A DNA stretch of 64,000 nucleotides, taken from contig JAXRKP010000016.1 of NCBI GenBank assembly GCA_037039925.1, forward strand, positions 190,001 through 254,000, in the 5' to 3' direction. The notes beneath the pieces were generated by a model, which saw only the letters and a program-made list of their open reading frames with translations, had not been told where the DNA came from and searched no databases. This document shows, piece after piece, positions 1 through 40,364 of this stretch; position 1 is the first letter of the stretch, and each line of letters opens with the position of its first letter. The DNA comes from Doris montereyensis (lineage: Eukaryota; Mollusca; Gastropoda; Nudibranchia; Dorididae). A program made the translations under genes and the position numbers.

Positions 1-639
1 AGTATGTGTAGTGCCAACAAACCATCCACTATAAATTATAATGGCAAGCCTCATGGTGCAGGCAATGATACATGTATAATGTGTAAGGACTTTTGGCAGT
101 TTCATGTGCTGTATGGACACACTTCAAGTTATTCATGTAGGTTCTAAATGATGCCAAGATTATTTTCATTTGATGAATTTTTCTACCAGATGTGACGTTT
201 AATTCTGGTTAAATTTTATTGTGTTCTTGTCTTTGAGTGGAATTTTCGTTCACCTAAGCCATCAATTTCATCAGGTTTTATAAGTGATAACTTTGACTCC
301 ATTGAGGATGAACTTTTCATATTTCAATCCTTTTCCTACTTTACAATTTGTTGGTATCTTCTTGTTTATAATACATTGAATATTTTGAACACTCTACAAT
401 CAGACCTTACAGTTTACAGTTATGTGACACATAGTTATCAACACTATGATTCAGATAATAGTTATACATATCAATTTATCTTTATACAAAGATTGAAAGA
501 ATTATACAAATAACATTGTCCACGTAAAGAAGAACAAAAAACGCAACTCATTTTTAACATTTAAGGTATGGCATTATTATTGAAAATTATTAGTATTGCA
601 GATCAACAAGAGAATAAAAATAAGTCAAAGATTAATTTT
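1..639. other. 3' flank of POLR3F
   Basis: No coding exon is visible here. The stretch lies downstream of the POLR3F stop codon on the minus strand. An AATAAA-type hexamer on the minus strand (TTTATT on plus, around 215-220) is a possible poly(A) signal about 420 bases past the stop. The rest is AT-rich and unassigned. Confidence 0.5.
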
Positions 640-3600
640 TCAAAATTCGAGCCAATCTTTCATGTAAATGCACGTCTTGGGAGATATGAGGCCATCTAAC
701 GTACATCTGGATGTCACCTGTAGGGAGATAAAAAGAAATTATTTTAGACCAGTTTGTTTGCTACAGAATTATTTTACCCTTGTCACTAGGGTTGAAAGGA
801 ATCACACACAAAAATATTACTTTACTACCAGTTTTAAATTCCATAGTCTGGGTGGACAAATTATCTTTAGTTCACAATAACCTTCTTTTATTTATATTTC
901 TTTATTAAACATGATTTTCTTTTAAATAAATGATGCTTGAACGCTGTTCATGTAAATCTTTTAACATTTTTAAAATATACTTATGACAATTGATTTGAGG
1001 AAAAACTAACTACACAATTTATACTTATGCACGTATTTTAAAATTAGGAAATCATGTTACAATAAATGGACAATATCAACATACGGGCAAACTCCACACG
1101 GCGTTCTGACGAGGCCTGATGATTCCGTCAGTGTTTTCACTGCCCTATAAATTTTGATGGATGACTCACTGGATTCTGCTGAAGCCCCCGTGATGTAGCT
1201 GACATCTCAGCCTTTCCATCATAGATTAAGGTGTCTAATATTGCCTCTATGTCTTTGATACTCAGATCAACCTGAAAATGAAGATAAAAGCGTACATGTA
1301 TTAATTTCTGCTCCATCTTCATATATTTCAAACATAATTCTTTCATCTTATAGACTAAATTGTTGTAAGGTAAGGAAAGAAATAGGAAAAAGTCATTGGT
1401 CGGTAAATTGCAAAACAAGAGAATAGAACAAAGTGATGGATTTTCTATTATAGATTGCATCATTAGCAATCAAACAAAGTGATAATCACCCATGTACATG
1501 ACAGCCAAGGGATCTTTAATATGCACAGAGTGTTGTGACCTGCACACGGGACCTCCTTTTTATCGTCTGTCTCCAATGGAACTAGGTGCCAATCCACCTA
1601 CCTGAACCAAGGGGTACATTGGTACATTTTGCACGAAAAAAACTTCGAGAAAATTTTTCAACCGTTGGCGGGGCTCAGACTAACTACCTATTGGTTGAGA
1701 GGCTGACACCTTGCCTCTGGATTACCGAGTCCCCGACAGGGGAAGACAATGTAAAAAGTCATCAGTTGGTAAATCATAAAACAAGAGAGTAGAACAAAAT
1801 GATGGATTTTCTCTTATAGTGATAGAATTGTATCATTAGCATTCAACCAAAGTGATAATCATCCATGTACTTTACACTTACAAGTTATTTAAGGTTCGAA
1901 GTTACAGACTTTATATCGTAATCATAGTTACAATCATATCATGAGAAAGACAATAACCAAACAAATGACCCGTAGCTTTTGAAAGATGAATAAAATTATG
2001 TACACAAAGTTTTCTTTGTTAACTGGCAGACAGGTGTGAGTAAAGGAGGAAACATGGAACCACGTTATTCATAATTAAATTCACATAAAACAACGATAAG
2101 AATGCCATGGTGTATTCCTCAACACTTTTATTAGTCTGAAGCTAAGTGAAGGTGACTTGTCCGTTTAAGTTTTGCGTTTTGAGTTCACTGTTTTGTGAGG
2201 GCACATGTGAGCTTCAAGTTTTCACCATTGTCACAATAATAACCTGTGATGGATCCTTTAAGAGGGAGGAGGGGAGGGGGGGGGGGGGGGGGGGGACTTT
2301 AGTGACAATTTTTTGGTACCCTTTTGGACCTTAATAATATTACAAGACGTTTGTTTAAGGTCCCTTATCAAATAGAAAAAAATTGATGCAAACTGAGCAT
2401 TTATGCAGGGTGCATTTGTGCAAACTGAGCATTTATGCAGCGTGCTTTTGTGCAAACTGAGCATTTATGCAGGGTGCATTTGTGCAAACTGAGCATTTAT
2501 GCAGCGTGCTTTTGTGCAAACTGAGCATTTAAGCAAACTGAGCATTTATGCAGCGTGCAATCATCCAACGACTACTATATATAATAAAATAGTGCATTAC
2601 CTTGCTTATACCAAGGTTTGTTATATACTTTAAAACATCATTAGCCGAGGCATAGGAGGCTTGGAGGCGAGTCCATGGTTGATCTGTGTAGGTTTTGTTA
2701 GCATCTATGGCCTAGATAAGAAGTGGAATATAAAGCAATACATTTGTCCAATGATATATGTATTATATAAAATGAGTTTACATTTAAAACCACTACAGTC
2801 TGACCATCCGGTTTGACTGACTCACTCAATCCTAGGCATCGGTGGCTGAGTGGTTAGGTTGCCGAACTTGGGACAATGAGGTCCTAGATTCGAAACCCAA
2901 TAAAACTAGTTCGACGATGTGTTCCTTGGCAAAAACACGTAACACCAATTATCCAGGAGGGGATTATTGTCACCTGTTCTGCTTCACGCTATTGAAAACC
3001 GGATAAACTTCGGGTCTATGGATGTAATGACCTTGAAGGAACTTTATTTTTTAACTACTATCAGTGTTGGGCTTAACTCATACCAATAACATCGACTGTA
3101 AAATGCAAGATTTCTTATGAATGATCAATATGTGAACAATACAAGAAGTATGCTTGAATTTATTTTTAAAACAAAACAAACGCATAAAGCATTGATTTAC
3201 AAACATATAATAGTCTGTCACAGGTTTCTTCCCCCCAAGTTGTTGTTGATGCCCATTTGCACATGGATTGAGTGGGGAAAATGCGTAGTACTACGCGTTT
3301 TTCGAAGGAACACAAATCGGACCTGGCATTGTTATTATTCAAACCCAGAACCTCATGATCCCAAGTCCAGCAACATAGCCACAGCATATTATGTAACGCC
3401 TTGATTTACAAATATATAATATAATATATGAGGTCTTAACTGATCCATCTATTAACAGTAAACCTACCGACAAATCATCGAAATGATCAGAATAACAGAT
3501 ATCGGAGAGTGTTAGAAAAACCAAAGAAAACTATACAAACAAACAGTGTAGATGTAAATCAACCACTAAACAATGTTTTTACACAAATGCAACAATCTTA

Positions 3601-6600
3601 TTTAACAGTGTTAACAACTTTATTCTAACAAGCCTGTTACACCCCAGGTAATACAAAGTACGATTATTAGATCGAGTCAGTATTTGAGACTGAGGCTACA
3701 CAGGTAGGTGTGTGTAGGCCTACTATTCCAACTTTTAATTATAAAATCTGTTTTAAATGGCATATTGGGTCAATGAAAATTTACTCAAATAAATTTTCAT
3801 TAATTAAACTTCACTTCTGGTAGCAAAATTCCTCAAATGAAAACGACCTGGATCATTCAGAACAAACATGTGAAATATAGTTACTCTTAGTGACCTGTAA
3901 ACAGAACCTTTGACCAACAAAGAACGACGAACTCAATATTACATATATATACAGACATGCAACTTACCTTTTGTTGTAGAAATTTATGAGCTTGAGCATT
4001 CAGGATTTCGACAAACTCCGACTCAAACTCAGAAGCTGTACAAGGTCCCCCAGTGACAGACTGGTCGGGTTCTAAGTTATAAAGCATGTAAACCTTCTTT
4101 TTGGATGCCTGCAAGTGAATAAGATAAGATAAGATAATTAGTTAAGATAAGATCATAATACATTATTCATCCCTTCCATGAAATTTTTGTTTACAAACGT
4201 GCAATTTGTGACATGCTTAAAATACTAAAATAGGACAAAGAAATATACTTAATTCTATATATAATATATGAAAGTCATGGATTGATGTACATTAAGCCAT
4301 TTAAAGGTAAACGTTCAAATAAATATAATTTTTCCTAAAAACAGAGTAAAACGTGCATGTAATTATATCAAAGTTAATAATAATACAGCTACGTGGTGTG
4401 TATATTTTTTTAGGTTTATAAAAAGTATGCGCAGACAGATAAAATTCAAATAGAATCATTCAATTCAGTTAAAGACAAAATATTGAACATGTTATTATCA
4501 TCAATATACATTTTGTTACATCGTTTTAAGATACGCAGTGCATAGATGTTTCCACACAATGCATAAATGATTCTACACAGTACGCACATGATTCTACACA
4601 ACTGCATCTCAGAGGACACACTCAAAACAATAACAATCATGACTGATCATGATGCTGGCAAGAAATTGCACAATTTGAATTATTCAACTGTGAGTAATAC
4701 GATAAATTAAGTAAAACATATTACACAATACTTTTGAATGTCATGAAAGTAATAACTTAATGCACTACACATAAAGGATTTTTTTTTCCAAACTAAAGAG
4801 AGACATGACTTATCAAACATGTTAGTGTCAATAATAACATATATATATGTGCTTGATCTGTAAATAGACAAATAAAATAAAAACTTACATTGACTGATTT
4901 CACAGCTTTTATCAACTTTTTACTTTCCAAATTTTTTAGAATCTTGTTCAGGACTTGAATGTTTTTGAGATTGCTTTTGTTTCTGATGTCTCTGGTCCAA
5001 ATTCCTACGTGGATAAAAAAAAACAGTCATGAAAACAAAAATCAACGCTTTAACTTAATTTCTTTATGACATCAATCTAATATCTTGAGGATCATACTAA
5101 GGAAAGTAAATCCACAAAACAATCGTCGAGACTGCTCACTTCCTTCCTTCATTCGACTAATACACAAGATATTTTTATAACATTTCATAGTACAGTGATC
5201 CCCGCCTAACATCCCATCCCTGGGGAAAAAAAGTGGGCTGTTAACCAGACTGGGATGTCAAATGGAGACCTTAAAATCAAATCACTGTACTGTAATATAA
5301 ATAACAACCAAGGGATCTTAGACGTACACAAAATGTTGTGATCTGCTCACAGGACCTCCTTTTTATTATCCTCCTCCAATGGGACTAGGTGTCGGCCCAC
5401 TTACCTGAGAGAGAGAGAGGGGGGGGGGTTGGTTCTTGGGAAAACTCTAAAGCAAATTCAACCTGTTGGTAAATGAACTACAACCTAAGAATGAGGGGTA
5501 GTAACGCCATAGCTAGCAGTGAGACACATGGGCAGACATGACAGTGATGAGTGGGAGTTTGGGATGAGGGGGAGCAGTAATGCCAGATAATACTACATAT
5601 ATTATGGGCTATTCGAAAGTCGACCGATGCCTGAGTGACAATACTGTCTAAGTCTTCTTCCGCTGTTGATATCTCTCATCTACCACTTTAAGCAGCATAG
5701 GGCATGAAGGGCACAACTCCCCCCTCCTTCACCCCCACATCCTCTTTACTTCAGTGTTTTGGCTTCAGTATTCGCTGCCATGAATGCGTGAGGGTTTTCA
5801 TTACCGGTGTTCAGACTTCAGTGTTTATATTCGCTGCTGGAAACGTGCGAGGCGGTCTCGTGGTATTCATTTAATTCATCAAAGAGAGTACTCAAGTAAT
5901 GCAAGACCTGAGAAGATGGTAGTTCGTATCAATGAATGATAGAAAAGTGAGTCTTGCCCAGACCTAGTTGTTGTATATGTGCTAGTAATATTCAAATTGT
6001 GACCTAACAAAGAACTCTAACTGGCCCTTAAAATTGTGGTAAATTTTAGAGCCATTACCTTTGTTTTGAGCATCCTTGATTATCTGGAAAACAACTTTTT
6101 CTTCAGTGTCTGCGCCTTTCACTTGACTGAATTAAAGAAAAACAAGGGATGAGTCAAAGAGACAAAATAGCAAAAAATATAAGAATTCAAAATGAAACCT
6201 CCAAAGTTGGGTTTTTCTTCAGTTATCTTATTGATATTACCTTTACATACTGATAAAAAAAATTTTTTACTTCTTTAGATTGATACCCCAAATTTTACAA
6301 TCGATATGTGAACTCAATCTCCTTATATGCATAGCAAGCCGTATCTTACTGACATTAACAATATGATACAAAACTTTTTGAATATTTCCATTCCTTACCT
6401 GGCGGCATTAGGGTCTTTCAGCCTATACGACAGCTTTGACCCACTTCTGAGAAGCTCAATTCTGCTCTGTTGAGACAAAAAATATATTATCTTAGTGTGA
6501 CTCTACACCTAATGACTTATTTTATTACTATTAGTGCCTTGAGAGTTTTACCTCTTTTTATTTATATCATACATCCTTAAAAAACATCACAAATGCTTCA

Positions 6601-9600
6601 CAAGGTTACATTGGATAATACATTAAATGCTTCTTTCAAACTAAACATGAACAATGGGAAAATAATTGGAATCCCACCATCCCAGATAACTGTTAAATAA
6701 AAAAAAAAAACCCACCGTAAACCCCTAATGGTTTATTTCCAAGACAATTAGGGTTTTTTTACATCACAAATCTCACCGTTGAAAGAAGTCTGTTGACAGC
6801 TGTGACCCTCTGTTGAATATCACAGTGGGGCATATTAAGCTTGATGACGCCATCTGATATTCCTTTTGGACTTGAACTACACAGTTCGATTATTCTGTTG
6901 ATATAACAATGACAGTTTTGTTAAAACTTGAGGATAAGGAAGAGTACAAGCTTATTTTTCGAAAAGAATAAAGGTCCTTCAAGGCTATTACAACCTATAG
7001 AACTGAAGCAAATCCAAGTTTCTAACGGAACAAATGACGGCCCTACCACACAGTCATTCATGGCTCATACGGCCGTCCTACACTTTGGTCTCATACGTAT
7101 GACATACAAGTGTCAGTTTAATTGTCTGGTTGGAAAAAATTTTAAGGCATGCCATACATATAAGCATATCAGGCAGTTCTTGATATTTCGCCAACATGCT
7201 TAGCCGATGCCCATTGCCTAGTGTTCATCACACGAGTGACACAGGATGTGTGATGTCACAGGTCTTGATCGGCTAATATTTCCATGGGGATTGACCACAA
7301 AAAAATTGCATTTTCAAAACAAGTGACCTTGAATTAAACCAATCTTCAAGGAGAATTTGATTTTTTTCAATAATCAGAGTCGTGAATAATTTCCATTTGT
7401 ATAGCATACATTTTTATAACTGATGATGAACCTGTGTGTTATAAGGGATTGCAATAAAATTCTTCCATTTGTCTTCTTCTTCTTCCTCCTAAAGTTGTAA
7501 CTTCTTCCTGAAGACTCCACAGCTTTGCACATTACTTTGTTGAGCTTAATATTGAAGGTGTTAAAATCATGTGAATTTCTTATGTCAACGGGGATGATGT
7601 TCCAGTGTCTAAGTATTGATAGTAGAAATGAGTGTAGATGTGCGACTAGTCTTGAGTGTGGGATCATTAATATGAATGGTTTTCTTTCAATTTGCGGTAC
7701 ACTCACACCGCCATGTACCGCCAACTGTTGTGCCAGTCGTAAATAAATATTTGAACAATCACTGACATGTCAACGTAAGCCTACTGCATGTGAAATGGCT
7801 ATTATTGCTGTAGTGTTATATAGTGATACATGTAGTAGGATCCACCCGTTTCTTAAGAAGTCTTGAAATAAATATCGACAGAAACACCCCAAACTCAAAA
7901 TGGATTAGCCTAGGTTATGACACTGTTGTGGAGCTTAATTATAACTGTTCAATTGGACCCAATCATACCCATGCCTACCTCGCCGCGCTATTGTCAGGAT
8001 GACACAATCTGGACCTATGCTGATGCTACTCTTCATTCGGCTGACCTAGGCCTAATCAATGGACGACGAACGTTGTCCCTATACCTCCACTACTATCATT
8101 TTCATAAAGAAAAAGCCTTGTGTCACTAGTGTCAGTGTCATTTCTGTAAGTGTAAGAATACTAATACACACATGGCAATGATGCTTGTGTGTGTTAGTGC
8201 ATGTCTGACTCCATGATCTGTGACCAAGCCAAACTAGATTCTACTTATACCTGCTTGCATCACTTCGGGGAAGGGGTGATGATGTACTTGGCAAATGGCG
8301 GTATAGCGAAGTATTTCATGTATTTTTATATTTATATTAGTGTCAAATCAGTACAAGGGGAAAGAGCTGAGGTGAGCAAGAATGGTGGTATAATGAGGTT
8401 TGAGGGTATGTTACCGATGGGCATTTAATCCTTTGAAGAATATTATTAGTTTATCCCTTTTTTCTTCTTTCATATAAAGAGGCTCTAGTTCCGGTTGTTT
8501 GTTGGCATTTAGTGTTTTCTTATAGTTGTTTTGCTGTATAAATGTTATCGCTTTAGGCTGATCTTTTCAGTTTCCTGAATTTTTATTTCATGATGTGGGT
8601 CTCAGACTCTGTATTGCCATACTCCAAAATTGGTCTCACAAATGTTTTATAACATGGTCGAATCGTGTAAGTTTCCTCTGAGAGATCCAAGTGTTGAGTT
8701 TGCTTTTTTACGTATGTTAACTATGTGGATTGTGTATCTTGATGGGACCTTAATCTGTTTGTCTTTAGCCTCCGCTCTTTGGATGTGCCCAATGTCAGAA
8801 ATCTTTTTCTTATCTCTCTGTACAACCGTTATCATGCTAGATCAGGTGGAATTTCTCCCTAATCTCACTCTCTCATTGTTATTTTACTAGACAACCATGT
8901 TCAATGTTCAAGGTTGTGAAATCTTAATTCCAGCTAGTCTTAAGTATTATCAACGCCTCCTATTCGATAGTTTGGCATTATCTCGCTACCAGTTTTACTT
9001 GTATCAATATCACTTGGTATCAGTGACGCCGGTGACCGAGTGGTCAGGCTGCCGGACTGGGGATCATGGGGTCCCGGTTCGAATCCTAGCAAAGCAAAGC
9101 CCAACGCCAGCTCCTTGGAGAAAAACACTTAACACACATTTTCCCCACTAAACCCTAGTGCAAATGAGTACAAGCACTAACTTGGGAGTTAAAACCTGCG
9201 TCAGACTAGGGTCCTGTCACTGTCAGAGAGGTGATTATTATCACTTGTTCCGCTTCACGCTATAGAAACCGTACTTTATGGGTCATAATTTACTTGGTAT
9301 CAGGTAAGATTCCATATATGCATTTAAATACAATAATATTGTTACTTGCATTTGTACAACAACAATAATAATGTGTAACAACTGATTACATGGAGTTGCA
9401 GTGAGTTGCATAACCTAGAGCTAGCGGTAGCGTGATTGCTATGGTTCAATGAAAAGCGTTTTGCTGATGACAGAAAGCATATACAGAGAACAAATATTAA
9501 TTATAAAGTAGGTAACACATTACCTTGCTTCGATGTCCACAGGCGTGGCATCGTCTACCGGTTCTTGCTTCACATTCTCTGTTTTTACTGTAACGGTCGC

Positions 9601-9606
9601 CTCCAT
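640..9606 (-). CDS. POLR3F: RNA polymerase III subunit RPC6 (9 exons)
   Basis: The product is the RPC34/RPC6 winged-helix subunit of RNA polymerase III, part of the RPC3-RPC6-RPC7 subcomplex that helps open promoters of tRNA and 5S genes in the nucleus. Exons in transcript order: 9606-9524, 6894-6777, 6466-6399, 6126-6059, 5004-4889, 4108-3968, 2711-2601, 1271-1085 and 717-640. All have AG/GT borders and phases agree up to exon 7. Recognisable family segments are ASKKKVYMLYNLEPDQSVTGG (exon 6, split here as ASKKKVYMLY + NLEPDQSVTGG), DIEAILDTLIYDGKAEM (exon 8) and the C-terminal CIYMKDWLEF. Length is about 320 residues, close to the human 316. Two frame problems occur. One base is missing near 1197, after KAEMS, and the frame resumes as SSIKIYRAVKTL. 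One base also appears missing at the exon 8/9 join. Using the acceptor before 717 restores the Cys-x2-Cys-x5-Cys-x10-Cys spacing expected for the 4Fe-4S site; the alternative acceptor before 706 is in frame but shortens that spacing. I regard both as sequence errors. The start ATG at 9606 is followed by EATVTVKTENVKQEPV and is the only good candidate. Confidence 0.93.
1496..1742 (-). mobile_element. tRNA-derived SINE, family B
   Basis: Reading on the minus strand, the head starts GGGGACTCGGTAATCCAGAG, has A-box-like and degenerate B-box-like segments, and ends with the family tail AAAAAGGAGGTCCCGTGTG and AAAGATCCCTTGGCTG. The same head and tail recur at 53272, 35850 and 40365, which defines the family. 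It lies in the last part of the POLR3F locus, between exons 7 and 8. Confidence 0.75.
2267..2295. repeat. poly-G/poly-C tract
   Basis: A run of about 20 or more G, preceded by GGAGGGGAG, lies in POLR3F intron 7. Its exact length is likely unreliable. Confidence 0.8.
2390..2562. repeat. 32-bp tandem repeat with alternating subtypes
   Basis: About five copies of a unit containing GCAAACTGAGCATTTATGCA. Successive units alternate between endings GGGTGCATTTGT and GCGTGCTTTTGT, giving a 64-bp higher-order period. The last units are shortened. It lies in POLR3F intron 7. Confidence 0.85.
2829..3050 (+). mobile_element. tRNA-derived SINE, family A
   Basis: The head GGTGGCTGAGTGGTTAGG is a tRNA-like A box, and AGATTCGAAACCC is a B-box-like segment. 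The body carries the family word GATTATTGTCACCTGTTCTG followed by CTTCACGCTAT. Similar copies lie at 9027, 18862 and 47475. Confidence 0.75.
3218..3385 (-). mobile_element. SINE family A, partial, reverse orientation
   Basis: Read on the minus strand, the sequence runs from a degenerate tRNA-like head (GTGGCTATGTTGCTGGACTT) through GGGATCATGAGGTTCTGGGT and a GGAACACAAA-complement segment to the AATGGGCATCAAC region. It matches the same family as the copy at 47475. Confidence 0.6.
5193..5287. mobile_element. 95-bp MITE-like element with TA flanks
   Basis: The ends are CAGTGATCCCCGCC and, inverted, CAGTGATTTGATTT. Both ends are flanked by TA, as in Tc1/mariner or pogo elements. It lies in POLR3F intron 4. 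Confidence 0.5.
5305..5412 (-). mobile_element. SINE family B tail fragment
   Basis: Contains CCAAGGGATCTTAGACGTAC and ACAGGACCTCCTTTTTATTA, the inverted 3' tail of family B. The head is replaced by a GA/G-rich run at about 5408-5430. Confidence 0.6.
7380..8850 (-). mobile_element. Decayed LINE (reverse transcriptase C-terminal part)
   Basis: Minus-strand conceptual reading gives NSTLGSLRGNL and YKTFVRPILEYGN (about 8830-8590), the thumb region seen in CR1/Jockey/L2-type reverse transcriptases. Further downstream, at about 7700-7560, lies LLSILRHWNIIPVDIRNS, the usual C-terminal WNxLP motif. The two pieces are further apart than normal, so unrelated DNA has been inserted between about 7750 and 8400. 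Multiple stops show it is dead. It sits in POLR3F intron 1. Confidence 0.6.
9027..9292 (+). mobile_element. tRNA-derived SINE, family A, near complete
   Basis: Head GCCGGTGACCGAGTGGTCAG with B box GGTTCGAATCC. The body has AACACACATTTTCCCC, CCTGCGTCAGAC and GATTATTATCACTTGTTCCG. This is the best-preserved family A copy. It lies in POLR3F intron 1, on the strand opposite to the gene. Confidence 0.8.
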
Positions 9607-11558
9607 GTTGACTGTTGACTTCCCGTTATACTTTTATATGACCTCTTTCACCTTTTGCCTTTTTCCGGTTCGATTTTTACTTCTCGCTTTGAACACTTTG
9701 ACGGAAATCACTGTTGCTAAGGTAAATATGGCGTCTCAGTGATATCGACTTGCGTGATTGAAACTGCAAGTTCTTTTTTTCATATGTATTTCTGCAAGAC
9801 TCGTTGAGGTAGGAGACAATAATGATCCTTATTCCTTTCTTCTTGACATGCAATTTTCTATTTTATGCTTTGGTTCTAAGATTGACATATAATTAAGTGT
9901 ATACACGTAATGTAACTTGTGAGCACAGTGGCATATCATAGGATACGCGGAGACAGTCAGACACAATCACAGACAGGTTTAGTTTATAATTTTAACTTAA
10001 CTTTATCTAATGCATGTTAAATCCAGACTACCGGAGCAATTTTCCATCATTGGTTCATTCAATTGATTCAGCGATTATTTGACTCTTCAGAAACTAAACT
10101 AATAACTTTATACACCCCTTGGCCTTGAATGCCTTGATTAATATTTCAAGTCAAAACATACTTTAACTTTTAAATATGATTATGTGAAGGTAATGTTGTT
10201 CTGTCACACTGTAATTTTACAAATCAAACCAAAAACAGCATGTAAAGAATGAGATGGACAAGATGTTTTCATAGATATATTTGCTTCAAAAGCACAATAA
10301 TCTTTTAAAAGTAAGATTGTAGGCCAAACGTCCATAATTTAATCTTATCCATCTCATGTAAAAGCAAATTGTACTTAAAAACTTGAATAATAGTAAACAA
10401 TCAACAACAACAGAATAACAGTCCATTCATTTTTTAACAAAGGCACTCAGAGATATGAACAATTCATGTACATATTCTATTTTTGTTGTTGTTCTTCTTC
10501 TTCATTTTCATTTTATATTCTACTTTTATTTTCATTTTTCAAAGAAGCTTACTAACTCATTTGAATTAACTATTTCAGTCAATGTGCATGCTATAAAATT
10601 ATATATGTACAAAAATCTAATCTAAATATATCTTTAAAGTCTTGCATTCTAATGCAGAGCTTAAATGAATGTAAGTGGTAGTCATTGTTCAAAACTTAAG
10701 GCTGTTGGAGATATCATTTTTTTCACTTCATTATTATTAGAATGTCTTAATTGTGTTATTGCACCAGGTACTATCTCCTTGATCATAACCTGAGTTAATG
10801 TTTTTCCATGCAGAGTTCAATTTCATGGTTATTATAATAACAATACTTTTAAAAAGAACAAACATACAAATAATTTAGAACTAGATAGATTAACATGGGC
10901 TGACAAAATCACCATACACTATGAATACATAAGTCCATTATCAGATGCAGATGGTGGAATTATCCTTGCTCATTAAAGGCTATTTTTCCGTGACTCGTCT
11001 ACGATTTTATTCATTTAGTACTTCATCCACCTTGTATGCATTATCATAAGTCTTAACAACTTTTACGTTATTTGTCAATAAATCCAATAAAATCTAATCT
11101 TGAACTCTCACAGTGGTTTAAATTTTCTTTATCATTAATATATGACCATTGTGTTAACAAAATTTCTCACCTTTGAATTTTATTTCTGATAATGAAACAA
11201 GCAAATGTTAATTTAAGTTCAATGGTACTGTTTTGTTTTTAACCATCAGGCATATCTTAGGGTATTTATGGAACAAAAGACTTGGGTTTAAAATGTCATC
11301 AGTGAGCCATTTGAGTTACCAATGGCGCATACTAATAATACTATAGATTCACATAAAAGTCCCAAGACCCAAGAATGTGAAGGGATTTTTAATCCTTTGA
11401 GATTGCTAAACTAAGAGTGCTAAACCCTTTATTTTCATCTGTGTTCAATGCCATACTTTGCTGTTTCTTAAATTTTAATACCTTGTCACAAAAGCATTCA
11501 GATCTTGTAATGGGAAATTCATTTTTATTATACATTATAAACAGAGGAAAAGACGAAC
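9607..11558. promoter_or_regulatory. Divergent intergenic region POLR3F / CFAP61
   Basis: About 1.95 kb separates the two start codons and no coding exon is visible. It presumably holds both promoters. A pyrimidine-poor but usable acceptor (TATAAACAG) just before the CFAP61 start exon suggests a 5' non-coding exon further upstream. The far part is AT-rich and featureless. Confidence 0.55.
9713..9726 (+). promoter_or_regulatory. Candidate RFX X-box
   Basis: GTTGCT-AA-GGTAAA matches the X-box half-site pattern (GTNRCC-like, spacer, RGYAAC-like) with mismatches, including A for the last C. RFX factors commonly drive ciliary genes, and CFAP61 is a ciliary gene transcribed away from this point. 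It lies about 110 bases upstream of the POLR3F ATG. Confidence 0.35.
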
Positions 11559-38735
<27,177 letters not shown>

Positions 38736-40049
38736 AGTTCAAATCGATCATAATCTATGTGACAATGAAAATTACAGCCTGAGTTATATTATGACTATAT
38801 AATTTGTGAAAGTTTAAAGTAAGGGATATCCCATGTATTATCATTTTAGTGATAAATTTGTTTTCATAATGAAACACATTTCACATATTGGGGAGAAATA
38901 ATAATAAAAGGTTCTTTTAGTGATAAAATATGTTTTCTGAAGGCAACAAATTTCACGTAAATATGGAGAGATGTAAAGTTGTGTTAAAAAATAGTTTCCG
39001 AGACTTATTCAGCGTAGATTTTGTCGTAATGATAAAAGAAACAGATGGTAACTGGCATATAAATTGCTCTACGGATTATATCTGATTCCTATTCTTGTTT
39101 GTACAAAATATGTATCATGTACGTGTATATATGCAAATTTTGTTTTGTTATCTGTATTTCAAGTTATTTCTCTTTTTTCTATGCTTTGTCTTGTTTGTTT
39201 TGTATCTTTCTAACGTCTGGTTTGATTTTTCGATTGCATCCAAATTAAATAGCAATAAAACAGAGAAATAAACCATAATTTACCTGAAGTTAATAAGATT
39301 GATCAAGTAAAAGAGAACTTACACTTCATTTCTTCAAGCCTTTCATATTAATGACTTTGAAATACAATGCATACATCTCAATATTATGGGCGTAAATGAG
39401 TATATATATGACTAAATTGGCAAGATTTAAAGGCAGGCTAATGTACAACTTGGAGATATGTATTTTAGAACTGCTTTTGTTTAATGTTTTATATAGGTGA
39501 TGTTAAAACATTTTCTTATAGCCAAAACATGTCTGATGATATTCTTCTAAGTTTTAGTCTTTACTCACTGTCTTTCTACAGGTAATTAAATTTTGTATAA
39601 AAATTGATTTTTGGTCTTGACACAAACATGTCACTGTGACACCTTTATATGTTACGATTATGAAATTGGAATAAACCAATTCAAATCTTTTGATTAGCTC
39701 TAGATCTATACTTGAATCAAATCAAAAGTGATGAAAGGAAGATTCTTTATTTACCAAAAAGATATAAAACAATTTTACCCGACACGACAGTGAAAATGTT
39801 CACAATTTTATGTTTTTTTCTAACATTTACATCAATTTAAGACCAAAGTGGATGTTTGTATTTTAAAATTTTACTTTGTACAATACTTTTTATGAAATCA
39901 TCATTTTGTCAGTTTATATACTTGTGACAATAAAAATAATTTCCATAATTAACATCTAGCCGTTAATTTTTTGTTGTCACTTGTGGGTTGTGTTGTTTTT
40001 GATGATGAATAAATGCATTGCTATTAGTATTACCCCGTTTTATAAATGT

Positions 40050-40200
40050 GGTAAGGAGACGGACAATTAAAAGGAGGTCCTATGTGCATATCACGACACT
40101 GTGCACATTAAAAATACCGTAGCTGCTTACAGGGCAGTCCGGGCAAAATTTAAAGATCCTGACAAAAGCCCCGGAGATCACCTTTATGGATATGGGTAAA
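40050..40200 (+). mobile_element. SINE family B tail
   Basis: AAAAGGAGGTCCTATGTGCA, then ACAGGGCAGTCCGGGCAAAA and CCGGAGATCACC match the 3' part of the 53272 copy. The head is missing. Confidence 0.7.
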
Positions 40201-40364
40201 ATTAAGTCAAATAAAAAAGTACAAGGGCAAAATGAAATGTTGAAGTCAGCATCATTGTGAAAATGAAAATTAGTATTAGGCCAATGTTGATGGAGCGAGA
40301 CATGACAGATTCTTGATTTTGTTTTCTTTTAGCTTTCAAATGACTTTTTGATTTGATTTGATGT

